This document shows, piece by piece, positions 8,205 through 16,066 of a DNA stretch of 33,619 nt; the first letter of the stretch is position 1; the number at the start of each line of letters is the position of its first letter. Position numbers and translations under genes: made by a program. The DNA is from an uncultured Bacteroidota bacterium (GTDB lineage Bacteria; Bacteroidota; Bacteroidia; Flavobacteriales; Flavobacteriaceae): assembly GCA_902560045.1 (NCBI GenBank), contig CACEKJ010000010.1, positions 1 to 33,619 on the forward strand, in the 5' to 3' direction. The notes beneath the pieces are model-generated. The model worked only from the letters and a program-made list of their open reading frames with translations, searched no databases and was not told the origin of the DNA.

Positions 8205-9119
8205 TTATAATATCTTAGGTATTTCTAGAATATCTATTACAAAAGCAAGTCCAAAAACTTCTCTTAATTGCAGCTTTTTAATTGCATTATCGTCATATAG
8301 ACACTGAATGATCAATGTTGTTGACAGATAATCATTTATTTTCATAAATGCTGAAAGTGTATAATCTAAATCAACATTATCTGCCTTATACAAGTAATCA
8401 GAATAAAGATTAACTCTTTGCTCCAAAACAACATTTTCAACCAAATCAAATTTGTAAAATGCACTTATTGATGCCCCAAGTTCAAATCTTGAGTTTTGAC
8501 CTCTGGGGATACCAAAGTATTCTTCGCCTTGATTAAGATCATTTGTAAATTTTTTACTTGCAACAATCAATCTTCCGGTAACCGGAGCAAAATTTACCCA
8601 TAATGAATTATTTTTTTTCCAATATACTCCTACACCTAGCTGTATATATGCAGGGGAAAACAATCTGGTTTTTTCAATTCGTGTTTCATTACCTTCTTCA
8701 TTTGTAGAGTATTTGAAACCCTTAGAAAATTGTGTTTTAAAATTTAGAAAACTTGAAAAGCTAAATTGATCAATGAACTTTTTACCCATAACAGAGTTTA
8801 TTTCAATTCTGTCATCAATTTTTTTAAAGAATTTACTATCACTATTTTTATTTACCCCAAACGATCCAACCATTTTTGTATCCCATGACCAACCATTTTT
8901 GTAATAATTTAGGTTATAATCAACTGAAAGTGTAGCTGCTACGCTATTTTCACCTCCGGAAATCCAATTACTAAATGCGGTTTGATTAATTAAGAAAGTT
9001 GTTTTACCTGAATTTTGCCAACCCTCAACCTTTATACTATCTTTCTTTACTTCTTGAGAATAGCAATCATAGAAATGAAATAATACAATTATAAAAACGA
9101 AAAAGTTTCTTAAAAACAT
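8205..9119 (-). CDS. DUF3078 secreted / outer-membrane protein
   Basis: The 304-residue protein has a signal peptide (ending near CYSQ, residue 22). The mature N-terminus shows the DUF3078 signature: a GWQNSGKTTFLINQ segment, then SNWISGGENS, then alternating strands with YYKNGWSWDT. The remainder is repeated amphipathic strands, consistent with an outer-membrane barrel. The function of the domain is unknown; it is widespread in Bacteroidota. It converges on the Bax inhibitor-1 gene without room for a conventional terminator. Its 5' end is 71 bases from the divergently transcribed beta-mannosidase. Confidence 0.88.
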   Translation of the reverse strand: MFLRNFFVFIIVLFHFYDCYSQEVKKDSIKVEGWQNSGKTTFLINQTAFSNWISGGENSVAATLSVDYNLNYYKNGWSWDTKMVGSFGVNKNSDSKFFKKIDDRIEINSVMGKKFIDQFSFSSFLNFKTQFSKGFKYSTNEEGNETRIEKTRLFSPAYIQLGVGVYWKKNNSLWVNFAPVTGRLIVASKKFTNDLNQGEEYFGIPRGQNSRFELGASISAFYKFDLVENVVLEQRVNLYSDYLYKADNVDLDYTLSAFMKINDYLSTTLIIQCLYDDNAIKKLQLREVFGLAFVIDILEIPKIL

Positions 9120-9190
9120 TAAATTGATATTCTTATTTAAAAAATTCTAAATTATTGAATTTTCTTTAATATTTATAATTTTACTCAATC

Positions 9191-11770
9191 ATGAATTTGA
9201 ATAAAATATTCGTTTTAGTTTTAATGTTTTTGATTTATTCTGGGTGTTCTGAAAGGAATTCACCGGTAATTACCTCCATTAATTCAAATTGGGAATTTAA
9301 ATCATCTGAAGATTCAATTTTTTTACCGGCAAGCATTCCAGGAACAGTTCATTTAGATCTCTTGAAAAATAAAAAAATTGAGGATCCCTTTTATAGACTA
9401 AATGAGCATAAACTTCAGTGGATTGACAAATTAGATTGGCATTATAAAACTACTTTTGAGGTAAATGATTTTCATCACAAATATGAAAATATAGAATTAG
9501 ATTTTCTTGGGCTTGACACATATTGTGATGTCTTTTTAAATGATTCTTTAATTTATGAATCAAGTAATATGTTTATTGGAAAAACCATTAACATAAAAGA
9601 TTTAGTTAAAATTGGTAAGAATAAATTAGATTTAAAGTTCAAATCTCCGATAAATGTTGGAATTGAAAAGTTTGACAATCTAGGCTATCTACTTCCCGAA
9701 AATGCAAACGATTTGTCTGAGATTGGGAAAGTACCTGGAAACAAAAAAGTAGGAGTTTTTACAAGAAAGGCCCCCTATTCTTTTGGATGGGATTGGGGCC
9801 CAAGACTGGTAACATCAGGAATATGGAGGCCAATTAATTTAAATTTTTGGAATAATTATAATATAGAAGACCTTCATTTTATTTACGACATTAAAAATGA
9901 TGATGCATTTATTAATGCAGAAATTGAAATTAACTCAACAATAGTGCGTAGTGATGTGAAGCTAGAAATTAAGTCGGATGAAGAGAAGATTTTAGCTCAT
10001 CTAATTCATTTGGAAAGAGGATTAAATAAAATAACAATTCCGTTTACGTTAAAAAATATAAAAAAATGGTGGCCTAACGGAATGGGAGATCAAAAGCTTT
10101 ATGATATACAGGTATCCTTATCCAATGAAAATTATACGACAAATTCTTCAAAATCTATTGGCTTGAGAACCATAGAGTTAATAACTGAAAAGGATACTAT
10201 TGGCAATAATTTTTATTTCAAAATAAATGGAATTCCAACTTTCATGAAAGGAGTAAATTACATTCCTCAGGATGTTTTTACCCCTAGGGTTAAAGCTGAT
10301 GATTATGAAGAAATCTTGCAATCTGCAGTTGATGCGAATATGAATATGGTTAGAGTTTGGGGAGGAGGAATTTATGAAGAAGATATTTTTTATGACCTAT
10401 GTGATAAGTATGGCTTATTGGTTTGGCAAGATTTTATGTTTGCTTGTGCAATGTATCCGGGAGACGAAGAATTCTTAAATTCTGTCAAGGAGGAGGCAAT
10501 TTATAATGTAAAGAGGATCAGAACACACCCTTCTTTGGCTTTGTGGTGTGGTAATAATGAGGTTTTATCTGCATGGGAAAACTGGGGTTGGAAAAAATCA
10601 ATTATAAATGAACAATCACAAGAGATAGCAGACAAAATTTATACCTCTTACGATGACTTATTTCATAACATTTTACCAAATGTTATCGAAAAGTTTGATA
10701 GCAATACCGGATATTGGCCCTCATCACCAGGAAGTTCATTTGGGAAAAAAGAATCTTTTACCAGTGGTGATGCTCATTATTGGGGGGTTTGGTGGGGAAA
10801 AGAACCCTTCACAAACTATGAAAATAAAATCCCCAGATTTATGTCAGAATTTGGTTTTCAATCATTTCCTGACTTTACATCTGTTTTAAAATATACCAAT
10901 GACAGCGATCATAATATTTATTCAGAGGTTATGAAGTCACATCAAAGATCTAGTATCGGAAATGAGACAATTGAGGAATATATGCTGAGAGATTATACTA
11001 AGCCTAATTCTTTTAAAAATTTCCTTTATGTAAGCCAATTATTGCAAGCTGAAGGAATCAGTATGGGAATGGAGGCACATAGAAGAAATAGAGATATATG
11101 TATGGGGAGTTTGTATTGGCAATTAAATGACTGCTGGCCTGTTGCATCATGGTCAAGCATTGATTACTATGGAAAATGGAAAGCACTTCATTATAAAACT
11201 CGCGAATCTTTTGCTACTAATTTAATTTCATTGCATAAAAAAACAGATGAATTTGATATTTACTATGTGACAGATTCTTTGGTTGAAAGTAATTTGACGC
11301 TAAATTTAGAAATGCTAGACTTTAAGGGAAATTTAATTAAAAGCTGGACTAAAACATTTAAATCAAAACCAAATAATTCAAAAAAAGTTTTATCCATTAA
11401 TTATAAATCTTTGCTTTTGAACGACGATTTTTTAAGAGATAAGTATATTCAAGCAAAGGTTTACAGTGGTAATAATTTGATAACAAAGAAAACAGAATAC
11501 TTAACAGATTTTAAAAATTTAAACTTGATTAAACCTGATTTTAAATATGATGTAATAATAAATAAAGAATTCTTTGAAATTAGCTTTATCTCAAAGAATT
11601 TGGTTAAAAATTTATTTTTAACCTCTTCAATAGACAGTAATTTCTCAGACAACTATTTTGATCTAATCCCAAATGAAGAAAAATTAATAAAGATTAAGCG
11701 TGAAAAATTTAAATCCATAAATAATTTTAAAGAAGGATTAAGTTTCATAAGCCTTTATGATACCTATTAA
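9191..11770 (+). CDS. Beta-mannosidase, glycoside hydrolase family 2, predicted lipoprotein
   Basis: The 859-residue protein begins with a lipoprotein signal (lipobox IYSGC, Cys19), so it should be membrane-anchored. The order is the GH2 sugar-binding domain (about 30-220, with YSFGWDWGPRLVTSGIW), an immunoglobulin-like domain (about 225-330) and a TIM barrel (about 335-680). C-terminal Ig-like domains follow. The acid/base is Glu457 in WCGNNEVLSAW and the nucleophile Glu553 in MSEFGFQSFP. MVRVWGGGIYE and GSLYWQLNDCWPVASW are typical of beta-mannosidases. It releases terminal beta-mannose from manno-oligosaccharides. The end ISLYDTY is the usual terminus, so it appears complete. The last 26 bases overlap the convergent recombinase-like gene. 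Confidence 0.95.
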   Translation: MNLNKIFVLVLMFLIYSGCSERNSPVITSINSNWEFKSSEDSIFLPASIPGTVHLDLLKNKKIEDPFYRLNEHKLQWIDKLDWHYKTTFEVNDFHHKYENIELDFLGLDTYCDVFLNDSLIYESSNMFIGKTINIKDLVKIGKNKLDLKFKSPINVGIEKFDNLGYLLPENANDLSEIGKVPGNKKVGVFTRKAPYSFGWDWGPRLVTSGIWRPINLNFWNNYNIEDLHFIYDIKNDDAFINAEIEINSTIVRSDVKLEIKSDEEKILAHLIHLERGLNKITIPFTLKNIKKWWPNGMGDQKLYDIQVSLSNENYTTNSSKSIGLRTIELITEKDTIGNNFYFKINGIPTFMKGVNYIPQDVFTPRVKADDYEEILQSAVDANMNMVRVWGGGIYEEDIFYDLCDKYGLLVWQDFMFACAMYPGDEEFLNSVKEEAIYNVKRIRTHPSLALWCGNNEVLSAWENWGWKKSIINEQSQEIADKIYTSYDDLFHNILPNVIEKFDSNTGYWPSSPGSSFGKKESFTSGDAHYWGVWWGKEPFTNYENKIPRFMSEFGFQSFPDFTSVLKYTNDSDHNIYSEVMKSHQRSSIGNETIEEYMLRDYTKPNSFKNFLYVSQLLQAEGISMGMEAHRRNRDICMGSLYWQLNDCWPVASWSSIDYYGKWKALHYKTRESFATNLISLHKKTDEFDIYYVTDSLVESNLTLNLEMLDFKGNLIKSWTKTFKSKPNNSKKVLSINYKSLLLNDDFLRDKYIQAKVYSGNNLITKKTEYLTDFKNLNLIKPDFKYDVIINKEFFEISFISKNLVKNLFLTSSIDSNFSDNYFDLIPNEEKLIKIKREKFKSINNFKEGLSFISLYDTY

Positions 11771-13130
11771 TTTTTTCTATAAGACGTGAAAATTCTATAG
11801 GAGTCTTACAATCCGTAAATGAAACATCATTTAAGTCTAGATCTAAAAACTTTAGTTTATTAATTAATATTTGGGTAATTTCATCAATACCAATTTTATT
11901 TAACACATCATTCTCTGCTTTTTCAATTTTCTCCTTTAACCCAGAAATATTCCTAATTTTTAAAGCATCCTCATCTTTTATATCACCGTACATAATTTCG
12001 CTGATGGTTTTATTCATTTCAATTTCATTTAAAAATTGATAATATATTGACTTAGCATTTGAAAATTTTATTTTAGAAACTTCCCTAAGTTTTTTCTGAT
12101 AAAAATTCCACAAGTTTTTATATAGATTAGCTTGTTCATATATATTAAAATTGAAAACCTTTTTTTGATTTGAATAAGTTTCTAAAATAAAAGGATATTT
12201 TTTATAATGTGATATGTGAAAAAGTATCTTCATTATCTCAATTAGTTTTTTAATTCTAAAATTTATCTTAATAAATCTATGGGTAATGCCTTTTTTTGAT
12301 TTTTTAAATTTTAAATAATGAAATTTACTGTCTAATAAAATAGAGTTTATTAATGAAAATCCTTTTTTGTTTGATATCACTTCATAGTTCATCAAATTTG
12401 ATGGGTTCATGCCGCCGCAAGCCAATAAAAATGAAAAAATTGAAATTGATTGAATTTGATATATATCAGTACAATCATTTATTGATTCTATCAATTCTTG
12501 TTTACTAAAATTTATTACTTCACTACTTCTATCTATTTTCTCAACAGCAAACTTTGGCAAAACAAATCTTTCTGAAATAAATCCATCTTTGTATGCATGA
12601 TTCATGATTACCCCCATTTTTTTTAAATATGAATTAATTGACGATGATTTTAATCCGTTTTTTTGAGCATTAAATTTAAATGACTGAATAGTTTTTTCTT
12701 TTAGAATATCTTTAAAATGAATATTTATTTTAGACAAGTGTTTTTTAAATACTAACACGACATTTAAATAATCCTTTGCAGTAATGTTATTTTTTGATTT
12801 AGATAGAATTTCTTTCGCGTACTCCTCTAGAGAGTAAAAATTAATCCCTTTTCTTAAAAATGCCTCAAGATCATCATAAGACCAGTTATTTATATCATAT
12901 TTTAAAAGTGCTTCTTCTCTTTTATCATTGATTTTTTCGAGAATAATCTTTAATGATAGTGCCCCAGGATAACTCTCAATAATAGTTATTCCATCTTTTG
13001 TAAAACTTTCTTTTTTAAGATATAGGCTTGTTTTTATCTTTTTTCTATAATTTTTTTCGCTACAATCGAAAATTACAGCCCACTTACCTTCTTTATTTTT
13101 ATAACTAGATCTTGTAACTTTTATGTTCAT
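11745..13130 (-). CDS. Tyrosine-recombinase-like protein lacking catalytic residues
   Basis: The 461-residue protein has the layout of Bacteroidota phage-type integrases. There is an N-terminal arm-binding segment (about 1-45, with YRKKIKTSLYLKKESF) and a SAM-like core-binding domain (about 95-190, with SINSYLKKMGVIMNHAY). A C-terminal domain follows (about 205-400). The catalytic set is absent. GGMNPSNL has Asn242 where TGxRxSEL has Arg. FSNAKSIYYQF (356-366) stands where FHTARHTF is expected. The LGH motif is replaced by YGD near 381-383. No Tyr follows at the nucleophile position. A C-terminal extension of about 60 residues is added. It may bind DNA without cutting, or be a relic, but the frame is intact. 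The identification is by eye; moderate confidence. Confidence 0.6.
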   Translation of the reverse strand: MNIKVTRSSYKNKEGKWAVIFDCSEKNYRKKIKTSLYLKKESFTKDGITIIESYPGALSLKIILEKINDKREEALLKYDINNWSYDDLEAFLRKGINFYSLEEYAKEILSKSKNNITAKDYLNVVLVFKKHLSKINIHFKDILKEKTIQSFKFNAQKNGLKSSSINSYLKKMGVIMNHAYKDGFISERFVLPKFAVEKIDRSSEVINFSKQELIESINDCTDIYQIQSISIFSFLLACGGMNPSNLMNYEVISNKKGFSLINSILLDSKFHYLKFKKSKKGITHRFIKINFRIKKLIEIMKILFHISHYKKYPFILETYSNQKKVFNFNIYEQANLYKNLWNFYQKKLREVSKIKFSNAKSIYYQFLNEIEMNKTISEIMYGDIKDEDALKIRNISGLKEKIEKAENDVLNKIGIDEITQILINKLKFLDLDLNDVSFTDCKTPIEFSRLIEKINRYHKGL

Positions 13131-13193
13131 AACTTTCCATTATATTTTACATATAAAATTAAATCATTTACTATATTAATTGATGAATAAATG

Positions 13194-13201
13194 CAAATAT
13201 A
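13194..13201 (-). promoter_or_regulatory. Putative -7 promoter box for the recombinase-like gene
   Basis: On the minus strand TATATTTG matches TAnnTTTG completely, 63 bases before the ATG at 13130. No TTG is found at the usual upstream distance; the place is taken by the palindrome at 13222-13238. Confidence 0.4.
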
Positions 13202-13221
13202 TAAAATTAAATGATATAAAT

Positions 13222-13238
13222 CTTGAACTTTGTTCAAG
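13222..13238. promoter_or_regulatory. Perfect palindrome upstream of the recombinase-like gene (possible operator)
   Basis: CTTGAACTTTGTTCAAG is a 7-bp perfect inverted repeat with a 3-base spacer. It lies 20 bases upstream of the putative -7 box, covering the -33 region, and 22 bases downstream of the addB C-terminal fragment's stop. It could be an operator. It lacks the T-tract expected of a terminator on either strand. Confidence 0.4.
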
Positions 13239-13260
13239 CATTTTAACATATCAAAATTTA

Positions 13261-13656
13261 TTAATTTTTAAATAATTTATTTTCATTTAATATATCCTCA
13301 ATTACTAAAATTATTTGATTTTTAATTTGTCCAATACTTTTATCATTAAATCTCTTATTATTTTCAATTTCACCTTTTAACACCCCCTCTTTCATATTTT
13401 TTATGGAAATTATCCCAGTATCAATCTCTTTGTCCTTATACTTATTCATTATTCCCAATTGGTAAAACATTAATTGTAGATTATAGATTCCATTTTCCTT
13501 CCTTATATCTTCTATATTTTTTAATTTAAGATTATTTCTAAATAGTTTCTTCCCTGTTTTATAGTCTATTATCCTAATTACACCATCCACTGCAATATTC
13601 CCATGTCTTCTGTAAGGATTTTTTGGCAGTTCTTCTGAAAGATTTGTTCCTATCAA
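13261..13656 (-). pseudogene. addB: AddB C-terminal fragment (end of the PD-(D/E)XK nuclease domain)
   Basis: This 131-codon open frame (first possible start TTG at 13656) has two parts. The first 24 residues come from the 67-base inserted block. From DGVIRIIDYKTGKK onward it is the end of an AddB/RecB-type nuclease domain, carrying the D-x-K half of the active site (Asp31, Lys33 of this frame). The remaining about 95 residues, with a QLMFYQLGIMN helix and an ED ILNEN tail, are free of stop codons. It is shifted one frame relative to the upstream AddB part (13574-15997). I read it as the severed end of that gene and not an independent gene. It would be translated only by chance initiation or frameshifting. 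Confidence 0.8.
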
Positions 13657-15997
13657 TAATTCCTTTTATTTTATATTTTATTTTATCCTTGGTTATTAAA
13701 TTTTCAAATTTTTCCTCAATTGAAATAATTTTAATCTTCTTCCCAGTCTTTACCTCTCTTTTGTCAAGTTCTATTACTCTTTCTACATATTTCTTTGCAG
13801 TTTCAACAATTATTATATTTTTTCCTTTTAACAAATTCTTTTTATTTATATAATTCTCAAATGAATCTGTTACTGTTTTTTCTATTTTTCTACTTATTTC
13901 ATTTAAATCTTTTATTGTAATAATTTTATTTTCAAGAGGTTTATACAATTTTTCTAAGCTATCATGTATTACATTTCCCAATGTATTATGTGCTATTGTT
14001 TCTTCTACTTCATCCTCTCTCATCCCAATTATATAGTTTTCAAAAAATTTTGCTTTATCTATAACATACGAAACCAACATAGACGCTGTTATTCCTTTTT
14101 CAAATAAATATGCTATTTTTTCTCTAACTAATTTTGTTTTATTATATGATTCTTCTTTTCTGCTAATTTTTGGTGTCTTGGGACTCAATGTAAATTTTTT
14201 TAACTCATGAATCTTTTCTACTTCCATCTGTCTTATAAATCTACTTATCTCACCCGTATTCATACTATCAGGCTCTGTGTTATAGGTTAGCCATATATTT
14301 TTAGCTCTTTTTATAATTCTATAAAAATGATATGCAAACACAGCATCTTTTTCTTTATAAGTCTGTAGATCATGTGTTTTTTTAATTTCAAATGGTATAA
14401 AGCTATTCATTGAATTACCCGCCGGTAATATTCCTTCATTTAATGAAGTTATAATTACATTCTCATAATCTAAAAGCCTAGTTTCTAGCATACCCATTAT
14501 TTGAAGGCCTTTTATTGGTTTTCCATTAAAAGGAATTGTATTCATTTCTACAATTTCTTTATACATGGCCTTTAAAGACTTTATACTTTTAATGGATTTA
14601 TATTGATCTTTAAACAACAATATTTGATTAAATATTTTATATGAACTGTGTAATAATTCAATATTCATATCATCACTCAACTTATTCTTTGAATAATAAT
14701 TCTTAAGTATTTCGATTAAATTTAAACAGGATAAAATACCATGTTCCGCATTGATCCATTTTGAAAATAATATTTCATATAATTCAGAATTTTTTTTATC
14801 TAATCCTATTAAATCATCTTTTGAAATATAAACCATATTCTCTTTCTTTATCATCATACAGATATCAATATCTTTATTCATTACTGGCCTAATTAGCTCA
14901 TGAGATAATATCGAGAAAACATTTTTATAGTAGAATGTTTTTTGTTTTTTAGAATGAATTTGTAACAGAAGACTAAAAAGTGATGAAGAGGAAGAGTATT
15001 TGTAAGGGAATCCCATTGTAACATTTACATCTGTTATATTCTTTGGTAAAGAATTAACCATAGGAATTAATAATTTTTCATCAGATAAAATAACGGCTGT
15101 ATTGTTTAACTGACTGTTATTCATTTTACTTATAATTTCTCCAACATATTTTACCTGACCAACATTTTTTGGAGTTCCAATTACAGAAATACTTTTTTTG
15201 TCAGAGTATTCTTCTGAAATAATATGTGCATTGTTATTTTTGTGATAGGTCCAATTTTTTAAATAAGAATCAATAAAAAAGTTGGCGTTATTGTATTCTG
15301 ACTTTACATGTTTGTGATCAATATCCCAGTATATTTCTCCTAATCTATTTTCCAGTATTTCTTGAATAATCTCACATTCTGACTTACTTAGCGCATTAAA
15401 TCCAATAAAAACATGTTTTTTGTGTTTCTGATTTTCTACATAATGCTGAATTTCTTGAGATGCAATTTTATAAATTAATCCCTGATATCCTTTTCTCTTC
15501 TTTAACAATATATCTTTGAGTCCTTTGTGATAAATTTTAATTTTCTTCCAAAATGATTTATAGTTTTTAATCAGTTCAGTTTCCTTCTCATAATTTGACC
15601 AGTGATTTAAGTTTTTTAGAGCCTCCAAATAATCAAACAAAGATTTTGTATCACATAGTTCCCTATCAATCTCATTGAAATCCTTTATTAATGTTTTGCC
15701 CCAGCTTATAAATTCCTCAAAAGATTCCTTGTTATCAACATTTGTAGTTTCTTCGTAAACTTTATAGAAATCAAATAACAGTTCGGTATCAGAAACTTTT
15801 TCAACCCCTGAAATCAATGACATGAATTCGTCAATATCATAAATAATGGGAGAAAAAATGGTTTTATTAGAAGCTTTGCTTATTTCTCTTTTTAGAAATA
15901 ATCCAGACCTTTTGTTCGGAAGTATAAATGTATAATCAGAAATTGGATATTTTTTTCTGATTAGATCTTGAACTACATTTTCTATAAAGCCGTGCAC
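13574..15997 (-). CDS. addB: AddB-like helicase/nuclease subunit, truncated by frameshift
   Basis: The 807-codon frame starts at GTG (MHGFIENVV...). The start ILPNKRSGLFLKREI is the degenerate ATP-site region typical of Bacteroidota AddB proteins. GLQIMGMLETRLLDYENVIITSLNEG and LTYNTEPDSMNTGEISRF are helicase-like segments. A C-terminal PD-(D/E)XK nuclease domain starts with LGNVIHDSLEKLY and reaches motif Asp782 in KGIIDR. There the sequence switches to the 67-base repeat, read out of frame, and stops after 24 foreign residues. The D-x-K half of the active site lies in the next frame (13261-13584). AddB pairs with AddA (18253-21366) to process double-strand breaks. The start lies 11 bases after a terminator hairpin. 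If the break is real, AddB nuclease should be lost. Confidence 0.85.
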   Translation of the reverse strand: MHGFIENVVQDLIRKKYPISDYTFILPNKRSGLFLKREISKASNKTIFSPIIYDIDEFMSLISGVEKVSDTELLFDFYKVYEETTNVDNKESFEEFISWGKTLIKDFNEIDRELCDTKSLFDYLEALKNLNHWSNYEKETELIKNYKSFWKKIKIYHKGLKDILLKKRKGYQGLIYKIASQEIQHYVENQKHKKHVFIGFNALSKSECEIIQEILENRLGEIYWDIDHKHVKSEYNNANFFIDSYLKNWTYHKNNNAHIISEEYSDKKSISVIGTPKNVGQVKYVGEIISKMNNSQLNNTAVILSDEKLLIPMVNSLPKNITDVNVTMGFPYKYSSSSSLFSLLLQIHSKKQKTFYYKNVFSILSHELIRPVMNKDIDICMMIKKENMVYISKDDLIGLDKKNSELYEILFSKWINAEHGILSCLNLIEILKNYYSKNKLSDDMNIELLHSSYKIFNQILLFKDQYKSIKSIKSLKAMYKEIVEMNTIPFNGKPIKGLQIMGMLETRLLDYENVIITSLNEGILPAGNSMNSFIPFEIKKTHDLQTYKEKDAVFAYHFYRIIKRAKNIWLTYNTEPDSMNTGEISRFIRQMEVEKIHELKKFTLSPKTPKISRKEESYNKTKLVREKIAYLFEKGITASMLVSYVIDKAKFFENYIIGMREDEVEETIAHNTLGNVIHDSLEKLYKPLENKIITIKDLNEISRKIEKTVTDSFENYINKKNLLKGKNIIIVETAKKYVERVIELDKREVKTGKKIKIISIEEKFENLITKDKIKYKIKGIIDRNKSFRRTAKKSLQKTWEYCSGWCN
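13585..13651 (-). repeat. 67-base direct repeat, copy B (foreign block inside addB)
   Basis: Matches 4207-4273 with one mismatch in 67 bases; flanks do not match. The addB coding sequence on its two sides rejoins the conserved IDR...DG..IDYKTG spacing if this block is removed and about four codons are restored. The junctions share short microhomologies with the donor: AGG at one end and GTGGAT at the other. Confidence 0.95.
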
Positions 15998-16008
15998 ATA
16001 CTAAAAAT

Positions 16009-16041
16009 AAAAAACGCCTCGCATATAGCGAAGCGTTTTTT
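16009..16041. terminator. Rho-independent terminator between ompA-type gene and addB
   Basis: AAAAAACGC and GCGTTTTTT form the outer stem and TCGC / GCGA an inner stem around an ATATA loop, with one unpaired base on each side. It has a U-tract in either direction. It ends the OmpA-type transcript (stop at 16067). It lies only 11 bases from the addB start, leaving almost no room for a separate addB promoter. Confidence 0.85.
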
Positions 16042-16066
16042 AAATATACTTTAAAGAATTAAAAAC

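Noticed and set aside
13222-13238. Palindrome as a Rho-independent terminator of addB
   Set aside because: The stem is only 7 bp with modest GC content and there is no T-tract on either strand after it.
4207-13651. The two 67-base direct repeats as attL/attR of an integrative element, with the recombinase-like gene near one end
   Set aside because: At the 13585 copy, addB coding sequence lies on both sides, so the copy is not a boundary between chromosome and element. The copy at 4207 is in frame inside an intact gene. The recombinase-like protein also lacks its catalytic residues, and the interval holds ordinary chromosomal genes.
13261-13656. The 131-codon frame as an independent small nuclease gene
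   Set aside because: Its first 24 residues are the copied block and the rest is the missing end of AddB, starting mid-domain at DGVIRIIDYKTG.
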